From: JAIVJZ01 sp036386515
Lineage (GTDB): Bacteria > Acidobacteriota > Blastocatellia > Pyrinomonadales > Pyrinomonadaceae
Length of the DNA: 64,000 nt
NCBI GenBank assembly: GCA_036386515.1
Contig: DASVVO010000043.1
Location: forward strand, 1 to 64,000
Reading direction: 5' to 3'
Shown here: in pieces, positions 20,719-28,892 of the stretch
Layout: every line of letters begins with the position of its first letter
Numbering within the stretch: the first letter of the stretch is position 1
The notes under the pieces: generated by a model
Seen by the model: the letters and a program-made list of their open reading frames with translations, nothing else
Database searches by the model: none
Told to the model about the DNA's origin: nothing
Position numbers and translations under genes: made by a program

Positions 20719-21096
20719 AACTTCAACGCGTCCCTTCGCCGCACATCGCCGCCGCGCGTCGCCGCCGCGCGCGAACATTTTTCTCTCCACGCGGCGAACC
20801 TCGCCGACTTCATAACCCACACAATACTGGGCAGCGCAAACCAGGGGCACGATACCCGTCCGGGGCAGGCCGTAGGAGTGTTTGCCCCGCCACGGCGAAA
20901 GGGGGAGCGTGCCATTCCAAGTATGAATAAAGGACGCGCTGCATCTGCATCGTACACAAGATTGCAGCAGGGCGGGAAAGCACCACTCTTTTACTAACAA
21001 ACTCGGCGCGCGCGGGTGAGAGACGCATGGCACGTCGGTTGCGCTTGTGTCCGGTCAGATAAAGACAATTCTGCTTAACAATGGAGGAAGATAAAA
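20719..21096. other. Intergenic region without a supported gene
   Basis: The first 60 bp are Cys/Gly-codon-like GC-rich sequence. The rest has stop codons in all frames or implausible products. GGAGG at 21084-21088 belongs to the downstream gene. No hairpin with a T-run and no convincing promoter were found. Confidence 0.4.
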
Positions 21097-21753
21097 GTGG
21101 GAAAACGTTTAAACGTGAGCTTGTGTGCGCTGGCTCTGTCGATTTTGGCCGCCGGATGCGGCGGTGGTGATAACACTAATGCCGGAAACATGAACGCGAC
21201 GAACGCCAACGTGACCGCCGCGACCGAGGCGACACCGATGATGACGCCGACGACGACGGCGACGGGCGGCGCGGACGCCGAAATCGTCACGACCGAAGCG
21301 GACGGCGTGCGCACGCAAACGCGCACTTTCACGAACAACCCGCGCGTCGAGCGCGTCGTCGTCACGACGGACACACGGACGGGTAAGCGCACGGCGCGCG
21401 TCTACACGAGCGGCGGACGGATGCGCGACCTGCCGGAGAACGAAGTTGATCGAGCCTTGACGGCGACGGGCGAGGCCGTGGCGGATGCCGCCGGGTTCGC
21501 GAAGGATAAGGCTGTGGATGTCGGGCGCGGCGTCGCGGACAAGGCCGAGGATGTGGGCAGGCCGGTCGCGGATAAAGCCGAGGACGTTGGGCGCGGCGTG
21601 GCCGATAAGGCGGAAGACGTGGGTCGCGGCGCGGCGGATAAGGCCGAAGATGTGGGTCGGCCGGTCGTCAAAGGCGCGAAGAAGGTCGGCCAGAAGACCG
21701 TCTCCGGCGCGAAGAAAGTCGGCGGCGCGATCAAAGACGCCGTGACGCCTTAA
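21097..21753 (+). CDS. Lipoprotein with 11-residue repeats
   Basis: The 218-residue product has a lipoprotein signal (lipobox LAAGC, Cys about residue 21), a Thr/Asn/Ala-rich linker and a short domain of unknown function (about 60-120). Four tandem 11-residue repeats of consensus VADKAEDVGR plus Gly or Pro follow at about residues 145-188, then a Lys/Gly tail. At DNA level the repeats are 33 bp (about 21529-21660) and nearly identical, so the number may vary between strains. Repeats of this type form amphipathic helices, reminiscent of YtxH or LEA-like proteins, but no family is asserted. The GTG start has GGAGG well placed. Confidence 0.75.
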   Translation: MGKRLNVSLCALALSILAAGCGGGDNTNAGNMNATNANVTAATEATPMMTPTTTATGGADAEIVTTEADGVRTQTRTFTNNPRVERVVVTTDTRTGKRTARVYTSGGRMRDLPENEVDRALTATGEAVADAAGFAKDKAVDVGRGVADKAEDVGRPVADKAEDVGRGVADKAEDVGRGAADKAEDVGRPVVKGAKKVGQKTVSGAKKVGGAIKDAVTP

Positions 21754-21784
21754 CCGGGTTCGGCGTTAAGCGGTAAGCAAATAG

Positions 21785-21850
21785 AGAAGGGCGACGATCG
21801 CGTGCGGAGGCGTCTACGGCCGCGCGCGCGATCGTCGCCCTTCTACTTTT
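21785..21850 (+). terminator. Intrinsic terminator
   Basis: An 18-bp stem (21785-21802 with 21827-21844) encloses a GC-rich loop of about 24 nt and is followed by TACTTTT. It lies 32 bp after the repeat lipoprotein stop. Confidence 0.65.
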
Positions 21851-21954
21851 ATCCCATGCCCGCGCCCGACCGATTCCATCGTGCGAAGTGTTATAATTCG
21901 CCCGCGCGCGCGTCAGGCGCAACGAGCGTATTTCCCGACGAAGGAGTCTGTTTA

Positions 21955-22251
21955 GTGACGAACACCCCACGCTTCACCCTCATCTGCCCCTGCTGCGAAT
22001 CCACTCTCATCATAGACGCGCAGACCGGCGCGCTGATCTCGCATGAGGAGAAAACCAAGCCCATCGCCTCGTTCGAGGAGATGGCGAAGGGACTGGAGCG
22101 GCAGAAGCAAACGCGCGACCAAATCTTCGCGCAGGAACTCGGCTCGCTCAAAGACCGCGAGCGCATCCTCGACGAGAAATTCCGCGAAGCCATGAAGCGC
22201 GCCGAGAAGGATAAAGACATTCCCTATCGCAACCCGCTCGACATGGACTAG
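21955..22251 (+). CDS. Small CxxC protein of unknown function
   Basis: GTG at 21955, with GAAGGAG upstream, gives 98 residues. The N-terminal part holds a cysteine pair in FTLICPCCESTLIID, like half of a zinc ribbon. The rest is charged and helical (EEMAKGLERQKQ to AMKRAEKDKDIP), probably a coiled coil. The longer open frame upstream has no ribosome-binding site and an implausible composition. No family is recognised. Confidence 0.7.
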   Translation: MTNTPRFTLICPCCESTLIIDAQTGALISHEEKTKPIASFEEMAKGLERQKQTRDQIFAQELGSLKDRERILDEKFREAMKRAEKDKDIPYRNPLDMD

Positions 22252-22255
22252 ACGG

Positions 22256-22294
22256 CATGAACTGATGACATAAATTGGCGACATGAACTGACGA
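22256..22294 (+). repeat. Three 13-bp direct repeats
   Basis: CATGAACTGATGA, CATAAATTGGCGA and CATGAACTGACGA follow one another, starting 4 bp after the stop of the small gene. The middle copy is diverged. This may be a decayed relative of the intercistronic repeat elements, but no inverted partner is visible. Confidence 0.45.
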
Positions 22295-22321
22295 CCCGGC
22301 CGCCGCGCGGTTGAAGACTAA

Positions 22322-22375
22322 AAGGCGCACCGGCGCGAAAGGTGTATGAAACTTCCTTTCGCGCCGGTGCGCCTT
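22322..22375 (+). terminator. Long perfect hairpin upstream of asnB
   Basis: A 20-bp perfect stem (22322-22341 with 22356-22375) has a 14-nt loop. There is no long T-run, so it may terminate weakly, act in both directions, or be a leader structure for asnB, which starts 71 bp later. It marks the left border of the polysaccharide locus. Confidence 0.6.
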
Positions 22376-22446
22376 ATACGACTTTCGCCCCGCCGTCACG
22401 TTCGTCGAAAGTCTGCCGGGCTAAACCAGAAGATAGCAGAATCCGA

Positions 22447-24423
22447 ATGTGTGGAATCGCCGGTTTTATCAATCTCAAGCAGAGAGTCGTTTCGCCGGGT
22501 GAGAGCTTGAGGGCGATGACGGCTGCCATCGCCCATCGAGGCCCCGACGACGAAGGCCATTGGATCGACGGCGAAACCGGGGTCGCCTTCGGCCATCGCC
22601 GCTTAGCCATCGTCGATCTCTCGCCCGCCGGGCGTCAACCGATGGTCTCGGCGAGCGGACGCTTCCGGCTCTGTTACAACGGCGAGATTTATAACTTCCG
22701 CGAACTCCGGCAGACGCTAGCATCCGCGGGTCATACGTTTCGCGGGCAGTCGGATACCGAGGTCATGCTCGCGGCTTTCGAGGAGTGGGGCGTCGAACGC
22801 GCCGTGAAAACCTTCGTCGGCATGTTCGCCTTCGCGCTGTGGGATGAGCGGGAGCGGCTTCTGCATCTCGTCAGAGATCGCGCCGGGGAGAAGCCGCTCT
22901 ATTACGGTTGGGCGGGCGACGTGTTCCTGTTCGGCTCGGAACTCAAGGCTCTCCGCGCGCACGACGGCTGGGTGGGCGACATTGACCGCGACGCGCTCGC
23001 CCTCTTCATGCGTTACAACTATATTCCCGCGCCGCACTCGATCTACAAGGGCATCCGCAAGCAGATTCCGGGCACGATTCTCAGCCTGAGGGTGAGCGGG
23101 CTTGAGGTCGGCGCGGCTCCCGTGGAGACGGCTTACTGGTCGGCCGAAGAGACTGCCCAGAAAGCGGCCGCCGATCCTTTCAACGGCACTGACGCCGAAG
23201 CGGCCGACGCGCTGGACGCGCTGCTCCGCGATTCCGTCAAACGGCAAATGGTGGCCGACGTGCCTTTGGGAGCTTTCCTCTCCGGCGGCATTGATTCCTC
23301 CACCGTGGTCGCGCTGATGCAGGCGCAGAGCGCGCGCCCGGTCAAGACTTTCACCATCGGGTTCAGCGAAGCGGAGTATAACGAAGCCGCCGACGCGAAG
23401 CGGGTCGCAAGCCATTTGGGAACCGAGCACACCGAGTTGTACCTCCAGCCGGAGGACGCGCTCGCCGTGATTCCCAGGCTACCCGCGATGTATGACGAGC
23501 CGTTCTCCGATTCCTCGCAGATTCCCACGTTTATCGTCTCGCAACTGGCGCGTCGTTCCGTGACGGTGTGCCTGTCGGGTGATGGCGGCGATGAACTGTT
23601 CGGCGGTTACCGGAGATATGTGGAAGGCGAGAGACTGTGGAACAAAGTCCGCCCCTTCCCCGCGCCCCTGCGTCGCGCCTTCGCGGCCGTCATTGAGAAG
23701 ACGCCGGTCGGCACGCTGAATCTACTGTTCTCAGGGTTGAACGCGAAACTCGATCGCTTTGGCGGCAGCAGTTCAATCGGCAACAAGATGCACACGATGG
23801 CCGGGCTGCTGCACGCCACCTCTTCCTCCGATTTCTACCGGCATCTGGTTTCTCAATGGAAAGAGCCGTGCGCGGTGGTCTTGGATTCGAGAGAAGCGGC
23901 TTTGGCTCCGATGGCGGCCGGGTACGCGCGCACTTTGACGGGCTTCGCCGAGCGGATGATGCTCATCGACGCGGTGAGTTATCTCCCCGACGATATTCTC
24001 GTCAAAGTCGATCGAGCGAGTATGTCGGTCAGTCTGGAAAACCGCGTGCCGTTTCTGGATCACCGAGTGATGGAGTTCGCTTGGCGGCTCCCGATGCGGA
24101 TGAAGGTGCGAGACGGTCAAGGGAAGTGGCTGCTGCGGCAGGTGCTCAAGCGATACCTCCCCGAGAAATTAATCGAACGCCCGAAGATGGGTTTCAGCAT
24201 TCCTCTCGACCGGTGGTTGCGCGCTCCGCTCCGTGATTGGGCTGAATCGTTGCTGGACGAGAGACGCTTGAGAGACGAGGGGTTTTTCGACCCGGCACCG
24301 ATTCGCCGGATGTGGGCGGAGCATTTGTCCGGCCGCCGCGACCGCCAGTATTATGTCTGGGCTGTTCTTATGTTTGAGGCTTGGCTGGAACGCGGCCGCT
24401 TCCCGCCGCAAACGGACGAGTGA
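22447..24423 (+). CDS. asnB: Asparagine synthase (glutamine-hydrolysing)
   Basis: This 658-residue AsnB-type amidotransferase starts with the catalytic Cys2 (MCGIAGF). The N-terminal glutaminase releases ammonia and the C-terminal ATP-pyrophosphatase domain adenylates the acceptor. The ATP loop is SGGIDSS at 279-285, and LSGDGGDELFGGYRRY is also present. Members inside polysaccharide loci often amidate a sugar acid rather than make free asparagine, so the real acceptor may be a uronic acid. That is inference from context. The first Met is fixed by the catalytic cysteine, although the frame is open further upstream. Confidence 0.93.
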   Translation: MCGIAGFINLKQRVVSPGESLRAMTAAIAHRGPDDEGHWIDGETGVAFGHRRLAIVDLSPAGRQPMVSASGRFRLCYNGEIYNFRELRQTLASAGHTFRGQSDTEVMLAAFEEWGVERAVKTFVGMFAFALWDERERLLHLVRDRAGEKPLYYGWAGDVFLFGSELKALRAHDGWVGDIDRDALALFMRYNYIPAPHSIYKGIRKQIPGTILSLRVSGLEVGAAPVETAYWSAEETAQKAAADPFNGTDAEAADALDALLRDSVKRQMVADVPLGAFLSGGIDSSTVVALMQAQSARPVKTFTIGFSEAEYNEAADAKRVASHLGTEHTELYLQPEDALAVIPRLPAMYDEPFSDSSQIPTFIVSQLARRSVTVCLSGDGGDELFGGYRRYVEGERLWNKVRPFPAPLRRAFAAVIEKTPVGTLNLLFSGLNAKLDRFGGSSSIGNKMHTMAGLLHATSSSDFYRHLVSQWKEPCAVVLDSREAALAPMAAGYARTLTGFAERMMLIDAVSYLPDDILVKVDRASMSVSLENRVPFLDHRVMEFAWRLPMRMKVRDGQGKWLLRQVLKRYLPEKLIERPKMGFSIPLDRWLRAPLRDWAESLLDERRLRDEGFFDPAPIRRMWAEHLSGRRDRQYYVWAVLMFEAWLERGRFPPQTDE

Positions 24424-24477
24424 ATAGTGCGTAGACCGGCACGACCGGCCGGGGCGAGCGCGCCGCCCGCACTATTC
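24422..24477 (+). repeat. Short inverted repeat between asnB and glycosyltransferase
   Basis: GAATAGTGCG (24422-24431, overlapping the asnB stop) is repeated inverted at 24468-24477 around a GC-rich loop. The arms are not built from repeated units. Confidence 0.5.
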
Positions 24478-24491
24478 GATTGATCGCTTAT

Positions 24492-25619
24492 ATGCAGTTA
24501 GGCATCGACGCTTCCAATCTCCGAAGCGGGGGGAGCATTACACATCTTTCCGAACTGTTGAAAGTGGCGCGGCCGGAAAAGTATGGGATCGCGCGCGTCT
24601 TTGTCTGGGGCGGACGAAACATTCTCGGCCACTTGCCGGGGCGCGAGTGGCTGGAGAAGATTCACGAGCCGACGTTGGACGGGACGCTGCCCGGTCGAGT
24701 TTGGTGGCAGCAGACCAAGCTATCGCGTTTAGCGCAGCGGGCGGCTTGTGATCTGTTGTTTGTGCCCGGCGGCACCTACCTCGGCGACTTCCGACCCTTC
24801 GTCACCATGTCTCGCAACGCGCTGCCCTTCGAGTCTGCCCAGGTGCGACTCTACGGCGCGTTCGCCATGCAACTGAGGTTTTTACTCCTGCGCTTCAGCC
24901 AGGTTAAAACTATTCGCAATGCCGACGGGACGATCTTTCTGAACGAGCACGCGCGCGCGCTGGTCATCCGCAGAGTGGGGAAACTCAAACGGCCGGACGC
25001 GATCATCCCCCACGGCGTGGCGGCGCGATTTCGTGCCGCCCCCAAAGCACAGAAGCCTCTGAGCGCATATTCCAAAGAAGCACCGTTTCGCCTGTTGTAC
25101 GTGTCCACGATAGACGCTTACAAACACCAGTGGCACGTCGTTGAAGCCGTCGCCGAGTTGGTGCGCCGGGGCGTTCCGCTTACTTTGGAACTCGTCGGGC
25201 ACGCCCGCCCGCCTTCGTTGCAGCGTCTTCAAAGCGTCGTCAGCCGCCTGAACGCACAGTCCTATGTGCATTACCGCGGCGCGGTTCCTTATCACGAATT
25301 GCCGGATATTTACGCACGTGCAGACGCTTTCATATTCGCCTCCAGTTGTGAGAATCTACCTAACACGCTGCTGGAAGCCATGACCGCCGGGCTGCCCATC
25401 GCCTGCTCGAATAAAGACCCGATGCCGAAAATCCTCGGCGACGGCGGCATCTATTTCGAGCCGGAAGACCCTTCGGAGATCGCGGCCGTCCTTGAGCAGT
25501 TACTCGTTTCGCCGGAAGCCAGGGAAAAGTATGCCGCGCTGGCATCCGAGCGGGTGCGGCCATACACCTGGGAACGCTGTGCCGACGAAACTTTATCGTT
25601 CCTCAGGCAGATCGCTTGA
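24492..25619 (+). CDS. Glycosyltransferase, family 4 type
   Basis: This 375-residue GT-B fold enzyme transfers a sugar from a nucleotide donor during polysaccharide assembly. The N-terminal domain opens with LGIDASNLRSGGSITHL. The C-terminal donor-binding domain holds PFRLLYVSTIDAYKHQ, and SCENLPNTLLEAMTAGLPI carries the paired Glu motif of family GT4. ATG at 24492 is preferred to the TTG at 24480, though neither has a strong ribosome-binding site. Donor and acceptor are unknown. Confidence 0.87.
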   Translation: MQLGIDASNLRSGGSITHLSELLKVARPEKYGIARVFVWGGRNILGHLPGREWLEKIHEPTLDGTLPGRVWWQQTKLSRLAQRAACDLLFVPGGTYLGDFRPFVTMSRNALPFESAQVRLYGAFAMQLRFLLLRFSQVKTIRNADGTIFLNEHARALVIRRVGKLKRPDAIIPHGVAARFRAAPKAQKPLSAYSKEAPFRLLYVSTIDAYKHQWHVVEAVAELVRRGVPLTLELVGHARPPSLQRLQSVVSRLNAQSYVHYRGAVPYHELPDIYARADAFIFASSCENLPNTLLEAMTAGLPIACSNKDPMPKILGDGGIYFEPEDPSEIAAVLEQLLVSPEAREKYAALASERVRPYTWERCADETLSFLRQIA

Positions 25620-25822
25620 AGCGCGAAACGCCCGGCGCGCTCGCGCGCCTCGCGGTGTCGCCGGTTCTAAGTCGTCCGCAGCACGCGGAAGTTTTAAAGA
25701 GAAGGGGAAGGAGTCGCAGCATAGGCCGTACTCCTCTAGGAAACGCGCCTCAACCTCGCCCCCACGGTCTCAAGCGGGAGAGCGGTAAATCGAGCCGGGG
25801 GGCATGACGCGCCGAAGCCATT

Positions 25823-26617
25823 ATGTTGTCGAAAGCAAGGGGGAAGTCGGAGCATCGCTGGTATTCCTTCCATCTCGTCGGTCTCTGTTTCTCAATGGCG
25901 ATGCGGCTGATACCGCGCCGCCGCCGGTTCGGCGCGGCCGTCCTGCTCGCGCGCGCCGCCGTGCCGTTCGTCCGCCGCACCCAAGCCTTTCGGGAACAGC
26001 GGAAGGGTAACGTTGACGGCGTCCGCGAGATCGCGCTCCACCTCGTGCTAAACACGTTGACGAAGAACGGCACCCGGTTCGACCCCCTGATCAACGTGAA
26101 CGGCAACGAGGAGCTTGAGCGCGCGCTGGCGGCCGGTCGGGGCGTCCTGTTAATTGCCCCCCACATGGCGCTCGGCCTGTTGATGGTTCGCGTGTTCCAC
26201 GACGCCGGGCAGAATCCGATCGTGATCGCCGCCGATCCGCAGATGCGTGTGAGCGGAAGCACGCTGGCGGCAAATATCCTGCAACCGTCGCCGATGTTTC
26301 TCGTCGCGCTCCGAACCAGACTACGCAAAGGGCAGTTCGTCGTCGGAATGCCGGATAGGGGCGAGCATGCCGAAGGGCGGACGATCGAGTTCGACACGGC
26401 GAGCGGCCGGATCATCCTCGCCCCCGCGCTGATACAGGTGGCTGCCCGCTGTGCGGCGAATGTGATCTTCCTCACGGTGCATATGGAAGGACGCGAGGTA
26501 GTGGCGACGATGGTCAGACCCTCGCCCGCCTCGCACGGCTCAAGCGATGCCATCACGGCGGATTTCATCGAGTTCGTTCGAGCGCACGTCGAGTCTCGCT
26601 TCGCCTGTAACAATTAA
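25823..26617 (+). CDS. Lysophospholipid-acyltransferase-like protein
   Basis: The 264-residue protein resembles the LpxL/HtrB-like acyltransferase superfamily. After a hydrophobic N-terminal stretch it has GRGVLLIAPHMALGLLMVRVF, where the histidine stands at the HxxxxD position of the catalytic motif, and later RKGQFVVGMPDRGEHAEGRT. The acidic partner five residues after His is not clearly conserved (HMALGL), so activity is uncertain. It would act at the inner membrane, perhaps acylating a lipid carrier or glycolipid. Codon use fits the locus. The start is uncertain because a second Met lies 21 codons in. Confidence 0.6.
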   Translation: MLSKARGKSEHRWYSFHLVGLCFSMAMRLIPRRRRFGAAVLLARAAVPFVRRTQAFREQRKGNVDGVREIALHLVLNTLTKNGTRFDPLINVNGNEELERALAAGRGVLLIAPHMALGLLMVRVFHDAGQNPIVIAADPQMRVSGSTLAANILQPSPMFLVALRTRLRKGQFVVGMPDRGEHAEGRTIEFDTASGRIILAPALIQVAARCAANVIFLTVHMEGREVVATMVRPSPASHGSSDAITADFIEFVRAHVESRFACNN

Positions 26618-26722
26618 ACTCGCAACGCCGCTGCCGCTCTGCGACTTTCGTGTCAGACTAAAAAACCCCGGGCGGCGGAGACGGCTTTTTCATGCTTCGC
26701 CTTGTGGCCGGGTCGGAATGTA

Positions 26723-28207
26723 ATGAACAGAAGAATGGAGGACAACCCGATCAGGCGCGCCGTCAACACGGGGAGGCGATTGTCGGCCGGGCGGTTTTCC
26801 GTCTTCGCCGGGGGCGGCGGGCGTCTGCTCGCGGCGGCGGCTTTGCTCCACGTCGCTTTAGCCGTGGGGCTGTTTTCGGTTGGCCGGGCGCAACTCGCCC
26901 CGCAGCTTCTCAACCGCGATGCGATCATGATCGTCTCCGACAGCTATCAGTATCAGAGCGGGGCGGTACGGCTGGCAGAGATTTTGCAAAACAAGGGACT
27001 CCGGGCGTGGGCGGCGGAACCCGAACGGGCGCACGTTAAATTGATCTCGATCCAGTTTGCCTGCCTCAGCCCTCTCTTCGGATACAGCGCGCTCAGCGCG
27101 GAACCTTTTAATCTGTTCTGCTACGTCGCGATCTTGATCTTCGTCTTGATGCTCGGTCGTGAAGTGGGGGGCGGGCGAGCCGGCCTGCTGGCCGCGGGCA
27201 TCGTCGCGCTGTGGCCGACCTTCATCCTGCACACAACGCAACTTTTAAAAGACCCCCTCTTCATCGCCGCCGCGCTCGCCCTCATCCTGCTCGTGACGAC
27301 GTGGCTGACGAGAACTTACAGTTGGGTGGCCGCCGTCAGCACGAGCGCGTTGATGTTGTTGGCGGCGGGTTTGCTCCTGCTCATTCGCGCCAGGTTCGCC
27401 GTGGTCATCTTCGCCATCGTATGCTTCGGATTTGCTTTGCTGGTCGTGCGCCAGTTGATGGAAAGGCGTTTGCTGTACTGGAATCTGCTGTGTCCCGTGC
27501 TGCTCCTGTGCGCCGGCGCGCTCGCGCCGTTTTATCTGACCGCCGCCAACCAGAAGCATAAACAATATCCTTCAGACGGGAGCGGCCAGCCCAAATCGGT
27601 CGTCACGGGAAAACAGGCGCGTGGCGTTGTCGCGCACCGGAGTCAGGTTCCCCTCAAGCCGAAGCTGCCTCCGAACGGCGCGGGGCGGCTGCACGCGACG
27701 ATGGACAGGGCTGCGCTGGAGATCGGCGGCGCGCGTTATAAGTTCAACGTTAGTTGGCCTGAGTCCGGTTCGGGCATTGACCGCAACGTCGAATATAAAA
27801 ATTTACGGAGTCTGCTTCTTTATCTGCCGCGCGCCTTTGCGATCGGATTCTGGTCGCCTTTCCCGGCGGCCTGGAGCGGCGAGGGCAAGAGTGTGGGCAG
27901 GGCGGGCAGGGTATTGTCCGGCGCGGAAACTTTGCTCATGTACCTGTGCCAACTGCTGGCGTTGCTGTGTCTCTGGCGCGAGCCGCGCTGCCTCCCCGCC
28001 TGGCTCCTGTTGTTGATAACCCTGCTCGGAGTGAGCATGCTTGGATTGGTGGTCTCAAACCTCGGCACGCTCTACCGATTCCGCTACCTGTTCTGGATAC
28101 TGTTGATTATCCTGGGCGTGAAGGGTTATGAAAACGTTATGACCGGGAGGCGAGCGGGAGCTACAGACTCCTTTGAACGAACAGGCGAACTGAAAGAGGC
28201 TGGGTAA
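26723..28207 (+). CDS. Polytopic membrane protein, GT39-like
   Basis: The 494-residue protein has about ten membrane helices. An extracytoplasmic acidic segment after the first helix (MIVSDSYQYQSG), the LLKDPLFIAAAL motif and a large external loop between the later helices recall the GT-C glycosyltransferases that use lipid-linked sugars (PMT/ArnT-like, family 39). The match is weak. ATG at 26723 is chosen over TTG at 26702 and ATG at 26735 without a decisive ribosome-binding site. Position between the acyltransferase-like gene and the flippase supports a role in polysaccharide assembly. Confidence 0.6.
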   Translation: MNRRMEDNPIRRAVNTGRRLSAGRFSVFAGGGGRLLAAAALLHVALAVGLFSVGRAQLAPQLLNRDAIMIVSDSYQYQSGAVRLAEILQNKGLRAWAAEPERAHVKLISIQFACLSPLFGYSALSAEPFNLFCYVAILIFVLMLGREVGGGRAGLLAAGIVALWPTFILHTTQLLKDPLFIAAALALILLVTTWLTRTYSWVAAVSTSALMLLAAGLLLLIRARFAVVIFAIVCFGFALLVVRQLMERRLLYWNLLCPVLLLCAGALAPFYLTAANQKHKQYPSDGSGQPKSVVTGKQARGVVAHRSQVPLKPKLPPNGAGRLHATMDRAALEIGGARYKFNVSWPESGSGIDRNVEYKNLRSLLLYLPRAFAIGFWSPFPAAWSGEGKSVGRAGRVLSGAETLLMYLCQLLALLCLWREPRCLPAWLLLLITLLGVSMLGLVVSNLGTLYRFRYLFWILLIILGVKGYENVMTGRRAGATDSFERTGELKEAG

Positions 28208-28305
28208 AGGCTGCCTCCGCCGCGACGCGGGTTGGCGAGCCGCCGCGACGGGGCGCGAAACGGATGCGTGAAGCGACATCGTTTCTCTGAATCCGATCGA
28301 TAGCG

Positions 28306-28845
28306 ATGCCGGAACCGGGCTGTGACCGGAGAGCATTTAAAGACGTGAGGTTAGAGAAGAAAGACCCGGATCAAAGATCGGCGGCCGGCATCACGCTGGC
28401 CTGCCTGCTTGTCGCCGTCGTCTGCTCCTGCTCGCCGCCGCCCGGTTCGGCGCGTGACGATGCGAACCAGGCTCCGCGCGCGTCTTCTACGTCTGCGAAC
28501 ACAACTGCTCCCGCGACGGCGGGCGACTCCCGAATCCACGATGCGGCCTTGGCGGGCACACTGGATTTCACGCTCATCAATTACACCGGCTTGGGTCTCT
28601 CCGCGGTTTACGTCTCCCCGCACGATTCGGCGGGCTGGGAGGAAAACGTCCTCGGGCGCGAGGAGTTATTCGATGGCGAGTTCGTGGAGATCAAATTCGC
28701 CCCGGCGGAGACTATCGCCGGGTGGGATTTGCGAGTGGAGGATAAACACGGAAACAACGCCGAGTGGAAGAATCTCAACCTGCGAGAAATCTCCAGGATT
28801 ACGCTCCGCAGAGGTGACGACGTGGTGGTGGCCGAAGTCGAATAG
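28306..28845 (+). CDS. Secreted or lipid-anchored protein of unknown function
   Basis: This 179-residue product has a late hydrophobic segment (about 27-40, LACLLVAVVCSC) that could be a lipobox, a Ser/Thr/Ala-rich linker (45-75), and a compact C-terminal domain of about 105 residues. That domain has the pattern NYTGLGLSAVYVSPHDS, GWEENVLG, WDLRVEDKHG, NLREISRITL. Similar small periplasmic domains occur in other bacteria without an assigned function. The N-terminus ahead of the signal is unusually long, so translation may start later. It is transcribed with the polysaccharide genes. Confidence 0.65.
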   Translation: MPEPGCDRRAFKDVRLEKKDPDQRSAAGITLACLLVAVVCSCSPPPGSARDDANQAPRASSTSANTTAPATAGDSRIHDAALAGTLDFTLINYTGLGLSAVYVSPHDSAGWEENVLGREELFDGEFVEIKFAPAETIAGWDLRVEDKHGNNAEWKNLNLREISRITLRRGDDVVVAEVE

Positions 28846-28892
28846 CGGCAATGGCGCGAGAGCGCGGCAAGGGGTAGCGCGGGCGTTGAATT

